This document shows, piece after piece, positions 28,879-36,417 of a stretch of 41,586 nt of DNA. The stretch's first letter is position 1; the number at the start of each line of letters is the position of its first letter. The translations under genes were made by a program, and so were the position numbers. The notes under the pieces are model-generated. The model had not been told where the DNA came from and searched no databases. It saw only the letters and a program-made list of their open reading frames with translations. The stretch comes from Brasilonema sp. CT11 (GTDB lineage: Bacteria; Cyanobacteriota; Cyanobacteriia; Cyanobacteriales; Nostocaceae). The stretch covers positions 1-41,586 of the forward strand of contig NZ_JABXYX010000066.1 of assembly GCF_017982655.1 (NCBI RefSeq). Direction: 5' to 3'.

Positions 28879-29828
28879 ATCCAAGAGTGACAATCGCTTC
28901 CCAAGCGGCAAGAGTAGTTCGACGCTCTAAGCTGGCATCTCTATTTGTGGATATGCTACGGGTTCTCCTTACCCATCCCTACTGGCTCACAGCATCGATT
29001 ATTTCTACGGTGGTGAATGCTGCCCTTGCACCAAGCCAAGCTTGGTTGTGGAAGAAGTTTCTAGACAACATCAAAGCTAGTGGTGTTGACAGTTCCGTAT
29101 TTCTCAAGTACGTGCTTGTATTTGGCGGATTGCACGCCATTTTAGGGCTACTTGGACTTATAGACAAAGTGCTGAATCGAGCTTACGATTTGCGGCAGGT
29201 CATTAAATTACAGCGGACTTATTTGGAACGGCGACAGCAGGAGGAAGGATCACAGGATATTTCTCGCCTGCTGTTTGACTGCGATAAAGCCAAAGGCGGA
29301 CTTGACCTAATCTACAAGGACTCCTGGCACATTGTGGCAGGAATTGTCTCAGTCTTGATCTGGCAACTGAGACTAGCCCCGCAGTGGATTCCTGCTTTGA
29401 TTATGGGGACAGTTCTGCCAGTGCTGCTGGTATTTGCCTTCGGTCGTTTTATCCAAAGCGCTAGCCAGAATATTTTGCATCTCCAAAGTAGAATTGCAGC
29501 ATCCACCAGCGAACGAGAAAAGCTGGAACTGTTCAGCCATCAGGAGTCATTCTTTCGCCAGTCGGTGAAACTGGAGTTCTTCTTGTCCGGTACTGATACT
29601 GTGATGGAGGTCATGAAGTGGTTGGGGCTGCTGTTACTCATCGTGATCAGCTTGGTCTTTCATTTGAAACTGCTACCAGAGGAAATTAAACCTGGAGATT
29701 TAATACTGTTTGCTATGAATATCGATAGCCTGTCCAAACCTGTAGGGGACTTTGGCAAACTATACAGCAAGGCGCGGCAGGCTTACCCAGCTTTGCGGCG
29801 GGTATTGCAACCCGACACAATTTCTTAG
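28875..29828 (+). CDS. ABC-exporter-type transmembrane domain without ATPase
   Basis: 317 aa. Hydrophobic segments near residues ~35-55, ~75-98, ~152-175, ~180-196 and ~245-265, with long helical linkers (VIKLQRTYLERRQQEEGSQD, then LFDCDKAKGGLDLIYKD), fit a type-1 ABC exporter membrane half. The end, LYSKARQAYPALRRVLQPDT, corresponds to the helix that normally leads into the nucleotide-binding domain. The gene stops there (TAG) and no Walker A or LSGGQ motif follows before the terminator-like hairpin. Either it is a C-terminally truncated exporter or a stand-alone membrane subunit using an ATPase from elsewhere. Confidence 0.7.
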   Translation: MNPRVTIASQAARVVRRSKLASLFVDMLRVLLTHPYWLTASIISTVVNAALAPSQAWLWKKFLDNIKASGVDSSVFLKYVLVFGGLHAILGLLGLIDKVLNRAYDLRQVIKLQRTYLERRQQEEGSQDISRLLFDCDKAKGGLDLIYKDSWHIVAGIVSVLIWQLRLAPQWIPALIMGTVLPVLLVFAFGRFIQSASQNILHLQSRIAASTSEREKLELFSHQESFFRQSVKLEFFLSGTDTVMEVMKWLGLLLLIVISLVFHLKLLPEEIKPGDLILFAMNIDSLSKPVGDFGKLYSKARQAYPALRRVLQPDTIS

Positions 29829-29841
29829 TTTGCTTTAAGCA

Positions 29842-29878
29842 AAAGGAAGTTTCCAATTATGAATGTCGAACTTCCTTT
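29842..29878. terminator. Bidirectional-type hairpin between convergent genes
   Basis: AAAGGAAGTT (29842-29851) and AACTTCCTTT (29869-29878) form a perfect 10-bp stem around a 17-nt loop. It lies between the end of the ABC-like gene and the end of the convergent HAD-kinase gene. The U-tract is short in both directions. Confidence 0.5.
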
Positions 29879-29900
29879 GCCTCTTGGTTGAGCAAACACT

Positions 29901-32894
29901 TTACCCCCGAATAAATTGCACATCGCGTAAAGGTTGTCGAATCCACTGATGACGCTGATTTGGTACTTCTTGAAATCCAAAGCGATACAAAAGCTCAGTA
30001 ATTGTACTTTCTTCGATTCCCAAATTCATTGCCGCACGTTTAACGTCAAACCGAACCTTCACCGGCAAATGCTGTCGTTGCTGGGCTAAAAGCTCGTTCA
30101 TCGCGTCTCGGATGCTATCTGTGCTCATCTCGAAAAATTGGTCAGCCAAGGGACTTTTAATGCGTTCGATCGCTATGCTTACAGCTTCTTGAATCGACCC
30201 TTTATTTTCCACAATCGTTAATCCATGCACTAAAGCCATTTCGACGATGCGATCGTGGATTTGTCGAATCATATCAAAATTAGCCTGATACCGTTTGGCA
30301 CTTCGCTGCGTTGCTGAGTCAGACCGAAGGGTAAAATGTTGCCAATGCTGTTCGTGATCAACTTGCACAATCAGCCAATCAACATTGAGGAGTTCAAAAA
30401 TTGTCTCTGATAATAACCCCGGCATTAACCCTACACCTTCAATTAATGCCGATGTGTTTTGTTTTTGTAATCGTTGAATGAGTCCTTCCACCCCGATCAT
30501 CGTCAAAATTGCCTGATTATAATATAATTGCATACTCCCCTCAAACGAGGACTGGTATAAAGCAGGAAAAGCGTTTTCTGCTTCTTCTTCACCAAAGATA
30601 AAATCTAGAATCGCTTTGGTATTAGCTCGTCCAGCTTCATCAGTAGAAAATAATTTTTGAATTCCAAAAAGCTGAGCCAGTTGCGTTGAAACAGTTGATT
30701 TGCCCGAACCGGATGCCCCACTCACCAAAATAATCGTCGGCTTAGTCAAGTCTTTCCACTGTGGCAGATCATATAGCCGTCGCATCAATGTTCGCATAAA
30801 TTGATAGAGATTCTCGCTTAGAAATTGTTCACGCACCTCGTCTAACAGGGGATCTTGATACAAGGCGAGTTTCTCCTGCTCTTTGAGAATCTTCCAATCG
30901 TTATACTGATGGAAATAAATACTTTCTAACTGATCAATCTCCTGCTCCCATTCAGCAACCATGCGTTCTAAGGGCATTAAATCTATTGATATCTCTTGTG
31001 CGTCTACTCTTAACTGCTGATACCATTCTTCTAGTTGACGCAATAAAAATGATTTAGTTTGTTGTATACTTAATGATGATTCAAAACTTAAGATCAGCGT
31101 TTTTTGCAGCTGCTTAAATGATTCTTCAATTGGCTGGCACGGCACAACTCGCATCGATTTCAAAACAGTAAGCTGTTGCAGTAATTGCTCCATGAATTGC
31201 TTGAGTGTCTCTAAATCGTCTACTTGAGTTTGCAATTGGCTTATCAAACCTTGAATGATGGGCTGACGGGACACATCCAAGACATCAATGTAATCAACAA
31301 TCTTGCGTTTAATTTCTGGCAGTAAGCTTTTCTTTAAAATAGACTCTGTTTGTTCTGTGTCACTTACATGAGTTGCAATGTCTTGCGGGATTTCAGTTTC
31401 CTGTTGCGAAGTAGAAAAATCGCGGTTTTTGTTGAAAAATAGATCTGAGGTCTCGAAGAGTTTCAGTACAATCTGACGAGCATCATCATAGGTGTATTCA
31501 GGTAATATGGCTAGTCGATGAATGAGAGCATACTGATAACTTACCAATTGACCAAACTGAAAATGTGTCGCATAAAGCTGTTCATAATGTTGCTGAAGCA
31601 GCGTATAAATTTGCTTGTCTGAAACTGCATCAATAATTAGCTGATGCTTTTTTGCTTGCCTGAGCAAAATCCGTTTTTCATGGCGAATGCGAAACGGCAT
31701 CAACTGTTCAAGGGCAAGTTTTGCTCGCTCTCCTACAGAATTCTCAACCGCTGTTAGTTCTCGTAATGTTTGGACAACTTGCTTGAGTTGTTCTTGCTCT
31801 AATAATTCTTTCAGAACGGGTTGGTCAGCTAACTTTTGCCCTTCGTTGGCATTATAATGAACTCCTAATATTCCTTCATATTTAAAGGCTTGATTTAAGT
31901 TTTTGACTTTATCATCTACAAAAATTGTTTGCTGCCCAATTCGTTCATACTGAGTCGTCCAAAAATCTAGCCATCGGCTGGCGAATGAAGTGACATCAAC
32001 GGCAGCATAACCAAGTTCCTTTAATACTTGATTATATTGTGCGAGCGCATACTGGCTCACTTGCTCTAAGTTAATGCGTTGTTGCTCATATGCCACAAAG
32101 TTTTCAGCTTCTTTGTTTTCTTGAAAGATAGCTTGCCATAACTGAGAAATTGCCGAATTTGGTAAATCTACGTTTAACACGTCCTTGGCAAACAGGTCAA
32201 GAAAAACGTGCTGTTTAAATGAAAAATATATTTTGGGATTGGGTTTGCTAACACCAAACTTCTCAGATACAATTTGAATCAGTCCTTGCAAATAATCGAA
32301 CTCATCCTGTTCCAAGAAAAATTCGATTTTTGCCATAAAATTATTAGTTAACCCATACTGCCGGATTCCTAGTCGCTCAAGGTGCTGCAATATCTCGCCA
32401 GTTTCATGCCTGGGTTCGTAATGATTGTAGTAGAGAATGAGAAAATCCCGAATTTCTTGATTGGTAATCTCAATCTGTTCTTTTCCTACAGCCGCAAACG
32501 CGGTGTTAAACTGCTCAATTGAGTGATCTGCAAATTGTTCCGGAGTTGCCTGACCAATTTTGAGAGCATCGTAATTCACACCAGGAATCGGATCGCTTTT
32601 AAAGATAATCTGCCAAAGTTGGGTTAATTGTTCAGTGCTTAAATCAACTCCTTTTGAGCGTGCATATAGTTCAATAAAAAATTTATTATGTCCATCCATC
32701 AAGACACCGCCAAAATCCCAGGCGATCGCATATGTATTATGAATGCGTAAAAGAATCTTTTCAATTTGTTCTAATGCTTTAAGGCGTGAATCTTCTGTAC
32801 CATTTTTGATAAGATTAACAAACTCCGGAATATTTTCCAGCCGATAACGGTCTTGATGCTGGTAAGCGAATTGTTCTTCAAGATTCTTTGGCAT
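29901..32894 (-). CDS. Large HAD phosphatase / P-loop kinase fusion protein (997 aa) with duplicated cap
   Basis: Part 1 (~50-345) is a haloacid-dehalogenase-like phosphatase: motif I WDFGGVL with Asp60, motif II GLTNN with Thr183, the motif III lysine in SKPNPKIYF (Lys217), and motif IV FVDD (Asp327-328). The cap (~75-160) is repeated between motifs III and IV (~233-315), with QLWQIIF...EQFNTAF...IRDF paralleled by QLWQAIF...AQYNQVL...WLDF. Part 2 (~345-700) is helical and glutamine-rich, partly coiled coil. Part 3 (~715-900) has Walker A GASGSGKST at 726-734 and ALIEGVGLMPG, like 2-phosphoglycerate kinase/P-loop kinases. The C-terminus (~930-985, VRFDVKRAAMNLGIEESTIT) looks like a winged helix. 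Phosphatase plus kinase suggests a nucleotide or small-molecule phosphate cycle; the substrate is unknown. Confidence 0.8.
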   Translation of the reverse strand: MPKNLEEQFAYQHQDRYRLENIPEFVNLIKNGTEDSRLKALEQIEKILLRIHNTYAIAWDFGGVLMDGHNKFFIELYARSKGVDLSTEQLTQLWQIIFKSDPIPGVNYDALKIGQATPEQFADHSIEQFNTAFAAVGKEQIEITNQEIRDFLILYYNHYEPRHETGEILQHLERLGIRQYGLTNNFMAKIEFFLEQDEFDYLQGLIQIVSEKFGVSKPNPKIYFSFKQHVFLDLFAKDVLNVDLPNSAISQLWQAIFQENKEAENFVAYEQQRINLEQVSQYALAQYNQVLKELGYAAVDVTSFASRWLDFWTTQYERIGQQTIFVDDKVKNLNQAFKYEGILGVHYNANEGQKLADQPVLKELLEQEQLKQVVQTLRELTAVENSVGERAKLALEQLMPFRIRHEKRILLRQAKKHQLIIDAVSDKQIYTLLQQHYEQLYATHFQFGQLVSYQYALIHRLAILPEYTYDDARQIVLKLFETSDLFFNKNRDFSTSQQETEIPQDIATHVSDTEQTESILKKSLLPEIKRKIVDYIDVLDVSRQPIIQGLISQLQTQVDDLETLKQFMEQLLQQLTVLKSMRVVPCQPIEESFKQLQKTLILSFESSLSIQQTKSFLLRQLEEWYQQLRVDAQEISIDLMPLERMVAEWEQEIDQLESIYFHQYNDWKILKEQEKLALYQDPLLDEVREQFLSENLYQFMRTLMRRLYDLPQWKDLTKPTIILVSGASGSGKSTVSTQLAQLFGIQKLFSTDEAGRANTKAILDFIFGEEEAENAFPALYQSSFEGSMQLYYNQAILTMIGVEGLIQRLQKQNTSALIEGVGLMPGLLSETIFELLNVDWLIVQVDHEQHWQHFTLRSDSATQRSAKRYQANFDMIRQIHDRIVEMALVHGLTIVENKGSIQEAVSIAIERIKSPLADQFFEMSTDSIRDAMNELLAQQRQHLPVKVRFDVKRAAMNLGIEESTITELLYRFGFQEVPNQRHQWIRQPLRDVQFIRG

Positions 32895-32937
32895 TTGTCA
32901 CACAGCCTCAATGTAGTTAATGATGCTCTCAAGAAAT

Positions 32938-32975
32938 ACAGGGAACAGGGAACAGGGAACAGGGAACAGGGAAGA
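32938..32975. repeat. Heptamer tandem repeat GGGAACA x4-5
   Basis: Four exact GGGAACA units from 32941, then GGGAAGA. It is in the gap between the desaturase and HAD-kinase genes. Confidence 0.85.
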
Positions 32976-33040
32976 GGAAAGAAGGTGTTTGTTTCATTCG
33001 TAGCGGGTGGCTGTCGCCTAAGAGTGCGCCTGCTCTCAAG

Positions 33041-33088
33041 GGGTGTAGGGGTGTAAGGGTGTAAGGGTGTAGGGGTGTAAGGGTGTAG
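33041..33088. repeat. Octamer tandem repeat GGGTGTAR x6
   Basis: Six head-to-tail 8-bp units GGGTGTAG or GGGTGTAA, the reverse complement of the octamers at 133-188. They end 20 bp from the desaturase stop codon. Minus-strand frames here read PYTPTPLHP and are translated repeat. Confidence 0.9.
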
Positions 33089-33107
33089 AAAAAACTGTGT
33101 AGTCTTT

Positions 33108-34067
33108 TCAAGCCGGTCGTCCCGATGTAACAATAATATCCCTGTTGACTTTGATGTAGCCCGACTCAATGTGGGCAAAGTGTGAACTCAACTGTTGATG
33201 GGCTTTCGGCAGTGCGTGGAAGGGAATTGATGGGTATAAATGGTGCTCTCCATGAAATGGCATATTCCACATTAAAAATCGCACAGGCAAAAGCGTCAGT
33301 GTTGTGCGTGTATTCGTGAGCAAATTCGCGTCAAGAGTGCAACCTGTATGTTCTGCCAGTAGAATAAAACGCAGAATCGGCTGACCAACAACGAGCGGTA
33401 GTAGCCAATAAAGGATAAACCAAGGCTGTCTGACTGCAAATGAGAGGACGATTACCACTGCATAAACAGCTAATTGCCAGCGAGTCGAGCGAATCACTTC
33501 ACCTCGTGCTGTTTCTGGGACAAATGGACAATCCTCAAGTTGACCGATCGCGGCGCGAAAATGCCCACGTATCTTTCCTTTCCACCAGGGTAAACCACTA
33601 ATTATTAACAAGTATTTACCCAGATTGCTGGGCTTGGGGTCAGTTAGTTCCGGATCTTTGTCAGGAACGCGAGTGTAGAGGTGGTGCCATTTGTGGTAGT
33701 GACGGAAGAAGGTACTGTTGTAAAATGAGAGCAAGCCCGCACACCAAGCAACAGCATCATTCACAGAATTGTTCGTGAAAACGTTTCTGTGAACGCATTC
33801 ATGCATAGGTGCAAACATGGCAGCAATACTAAAGCCGTAAATTGCCAGTGCAGGTATTGCTAGCGACCAATTGCCAAAGTTTGTTACCCACAGGTAGCCA
33901 CTGCATCCGATGACAGTTAGATGAAAAGCCAGTTGAACCAGCCCTTTGTAGTTAGAGCGCGTATTCAAAGCACTTAATTCTCGTACACTCAGAATCTGGC
34001 GGGGATTATGGGGCTTATCGGCTGAGGGAGTCGATAATTCTGGTTGAGTCGTTGCATCACTAGACAT
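33108..34067 (-). CDS. Membrane fatty-acid-desaturase family protein
   Basis: 319 aa. Three histidine boxes for the di-iron centre: HECVH (89-93), HYHKWHH (123-129) and HGEHH (272-276), plus LAEHTGC with His240. Hydrophobic segments at ~45-62, ~68-86, ~198-212 and ~215-236 give the usual four-helix layout. It introduces a double bond or hydroxyl into a lipid or carotenoid chain using O2. The boxes match neither CrtR nor the acyl-lipid DesA/B/C sets closely enough to name a substrate. Monocistronic; the stop is close to octamer repeats. Confidence 0.88.
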   Translation of the reverse strand: MSSDATTQPELSTPSADKPHNPRQILSVRELSALNTRSNYKGLVQLAFHLTVIGCSGYLWVTNFGNWSLAIPALAIYGFSIAAMFAPMHECVHRNVFTNNSVNDAVAWCAGLLSFYNSTFFRHYHKWHHLYTRVPDKDPELTDPKPSNLGKYLLIISGLPWWKGKIRGHFRAAIGQLEDCPFVPETARGEVIRSTRWQLAVYAVVIVLSFAVRQPWFILYWLLPLVVGQPILRFILLAEHTGCTLDANLLTNTRTTLTLLPVRFLMWNMPFHGEHHLYPSIPFHALPKAHQQLSSHFAHIESGYIKVNRDIIVTSGRPA

Positions 34068-34135
34068 AATGATTATAATTAATCGTAATTAAACGTACGA
34101 TACAATAAATTTTTATCAAGTGTTGGTAAATTGAA

Positions 34136-34164
34136 CCCTCTGCGTGTCTTTAGACCGCAGAGGG
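34136..34164 (-). terminator. Hairpin downstream of the patatin fragment
   Basis: CCCTCTGCG (34136-34144) pairs with CGCAGAGGG (34156-34164) around an 11-nt loop. On the minus strand it is followed by TTCAATTTACC. It is placed as a terminator of the gene ending at 34289 and insulates the desaturase start. Confidence 0.5.
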
Positions 34165-34288
34165 ATAAGACACATCAAGTGAAATTTATTGCCCAAATTT
34201 TTGGAATTGCTACATAATCAAAGCTTCTTAAATAGCACGTTTATCTCAAGAAATTTTTGCAACACAACAGTCGCAACGCCTGCTAGGT

Positions 34289-35020
34289 TTAGTCAATATG
34301 GAAATCATCATTCTCTAATTCATTTATCGCGTCATCTCGTTGCTTTCTAGCCTGATTGGCTATTTCATGAATACGGAGAGCACGAGCAACGCTTTCACAG
34401 CAACGTTGAGTATCTTCATAACCTTGTTCAATCCAAGATTGAATATTTTTGGCATCAAAGCCTATTAAATCTTTTGCTAGACCTTGACGTTTTATAATTC
34501 TTCCTGGACGAATTTCTAAAACAGTGGTGTTTGGAAAAGCCTTTGAAAAAGCATTACGATCCCATAAACTGCCATCACTTAGATGATTGACAATAATATG
34601 GGTACAATTTGCTAATTCAAGCAATGGAGTGATGGGAGTATTGCCTTGGACATTTCTTACACCTCCTTGACCACCATCCGAATAGAAATAGTTAGTTTCA
34701 TTAACCTCAATCTGTTTAGCCTTAAATAACAAGGGAATAGCAGCTGAAGCAAAAATTGCTACGCGTTGTTGAGTTGGCTCTAGGGATTGAATATGTAAAA
34801 ATTCAGAATGTTTAGTATTAATTAAGTTTACTGAAGCTAGAATTGCAGAAAATAAGTCATTTAAGCTACCTTGACTTTGATATACGGAAACATAGAAAGG
34901 TAAACCTTTTTGAAGTTTTTCTAAATCTAAATATCTGTCTAACAAATTATAGATAGGACTTTCGTCTGCCAAACCTACATTTTCTGAAAATAGAGTCTGA
35001 AGATTGCCTACAGTTTTTCA
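34289..35020 (-). pseudogene. Patatin-like phospholipase, 3' part only
   Basis: A frame open from about 35020 to the stop at 34289 reads TVGNLQTLFSENVGLADESP and continues through LLDRYLDLEKLQKGLPFYVS, FASAAIPLLF, the catalytic aspartate motif YSDGG, and TPITPLLELANCTHIIVNHL. This is the second half of a patatin domain. The N-terminal half with the oxyanion loop (GGG.RG) and nucleophile (GTS.GG) is absent, and there is no start codon other than TTG. It overlaps the truncated GTPase frame upstream. It cannot be an active lipase as it stands. Confidence 0.75.
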
Positions 35021-35444
35021 AATAAGACAATTTTTCCTTGATATCATGAACCATCTTTTCAATAGGTTGATATTTCGAAAAATATAAAATAGGTTCTTTT
35101 TGTCCTATCTTATGCCTAATTAATGTTGGCAAGGAAGTCATTGGATGATTACGATTGGGTAATATCTCTGAGCCTACAATGGCATTAATGGTAGTTGATT
35201 TACCGGCTTTCATAGTGCCTATCACTGCCAAAACCATTTCTTGCTCGTTAACCTTTTGTGCTTCGTCATTAATAATCTTTTTCCATTTTTTCACTTTGTT
35301 GCTGTCGGTTCTTTGCTGTCCGTCCTCACTATTTTCCTTAAGTAAGTCAGGCATTTCCAGTAACTCATCTAGAAGATCATTCTGATTGCTAATCAGGCGT
35401 AGAACCTCTTTGCGAATTGCTTCAATTAAATCAGCGTGCATCAT
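34947..35444 (-). pseudogene. CrfC-like dynamin-family GTPase, 5' part only
   Basis: ATG 35444 has a good ribosome binding site (AAGGAGG). Product: MMHADLIEAIRKEVLRLISN, helical region, then the G1 loop VLAVIGTMKAGKSTTINAIV with GSEILPNRNHPMTSLPTLIR. This is the opening of dynamin-like proteins of the E. coli CrfC (YjdA) type. After about 145 residues (IEKMVHDIKEKLSYLKNC) the frame enters patatin sequence out of frame and stops. G3 and G4 motifs and the stalk are missing, so a deletion has removed the rest. Confidence 0.75.
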
Positions 35445-35448
35445 TTTT

Positions 35449-35455
35449 CCTCCTT
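35449..35455 (-). promoter_or_regulatory. Ribosome binding site of the truncated GTPase gene
   Basis: AAGGAGG on the minus strand, 4 nt before the first of two adjacent ATG codons (35444 and 35441) and 7 nt before the second. It shows the 5' end of the gene is genuine. Confidence 0.65.
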
Positions 35456-35720
35456 GTTTACCAAGTTGCATGATTTAAACCGTGTTCTTGTCCACATTTA
35501 TGACTCGTGGCGACTAATGGTAAGATACTTTAAAGCTTTACGGAATAATCAATCATTCTGCCGCTTAAGTATCCCATTTGAGACTGAGCATAAGTTTGGA
35601 AACTTTTGCCTTCTCCTATATTCTTAATAGGCGCAGGCACAATTAATTTATGCACTTCTGGCGTATAAATACAAAAAAATGCCAACAAAATCCTCACACG
35701 AAGGGCATTACTGTGAACTA

Positions 35721-35752
35721 CCCAACACCGAGCCTGACGGGTACGGTGTGGG
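35721..35752. repeat. Hairpin resembling an IS200/IS605-type element end
   Basis: CCC-A-ACACCG (35721-35730) pairs with CGGTGTGGG (35744-35752), leaving a loop with AGCCTGACGGGTA, followed by CTTCCGACTTGA. Cyanobacterial IS200/IS605 elements with TnpB genes often carry a similar stem followed by GGGCTTCC near their end. No tnpA or tnpB reading frame is intact nearby. Confidence 0.35.
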
Positions 35753-36146
35753 CTTCCGACTTGATTGACGGTTGCCCCTTTCTCTTACGAGTAGGTGTTC
35801 TTATACAAACTTCATCAGCAGTCACGGCTTCCCTCGGTTATTGTTTTGTAATATTCGTTCGCGCAGCGTGGCTGAAAGCCTTATACCTTCATTCCTTATG
35901 TTCAATGATGCGTGAAGAAAATTCACCGACTTCGCTACCTGTACTTACGATTGGGAAGGTTGATCGCCTCTATGAACCTGACTATAGAGAACGCTGCGCC
36001 AACCGTATTGTAGAAATTGTGATGTACATTAACGATTACATGGGCGCAAGTCGTATCTTTATTCCGTAAGATGCTTCAGTTTATATAATAGACGCAGTGA
36101 ATCTGGCAAGTTGCGCGGCACAACTGCTGTAAATGTGAATCGCATA

Positions 36147-36247
36147 GTTTGCAGGTATATGCCTATCTTCGATTCCGAGGATAGCCACTTTTACCTAACT
36201 GGTAGGGAAATCCGAATCCCTGCTATCGGGTAATCAATGCTGCAAAC
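36147..36247. ncRNA. Candidate structured RNA or cruciform element upstream of htpG
   Basis: A closing stem GTTTGCAG (36147-36154) / CTGCAAAC (36240-36247) is perfect over 8 bp. Inside, CTATCTTCG and CGAGGATAG (36163-36184) form a 9-bp stem (one G-U) with an ATTC tetraloop. A second arm GGTAGGG / CCCTGCTATC (~36201-36227) is imperfect. The overall shape is a branched fold. It ends 170 bp before the htpG ATG. Not matched to any known RNA family by eye. Confidence 0.35.
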
Positions 36248-36417
36248 CACGAGCGATCGCCCCCACAAACACCATACAATCCAATTGGTTAAATCCCATA
36301 TCATTCCTTCAAAATGAGGATAAGCAACTACCTAGATTAGGCTTTGGGTGTACACAGGTGTGCTGAGGGGTTTTGCCTTAGTTATCATTCAGATACTTGC
36401 ATTGAAAATTACGAATT

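Larger units (their letters stand above)
35445..36417. other. Long interval upstream of htpG with structured elements, no supported gene
   Basis: About 970 bp. A 139-codon plus-strand frame (35650-36069) has no recognised pattern and covers the hairpin at 35721-35752, so I do not call it a gene. The interval also holds the structured region 36147-36247 and must contain the htpG promoter and leader. Confidence 0.5.

Noticed and set aside
35650-36069. 139-codon plus-strand frame
   Set aside because: No recognised domain, overlaps the hairpin at 35721-35752, and the composition is not protein-like in its first half. It is left as part of the intergenic interval.
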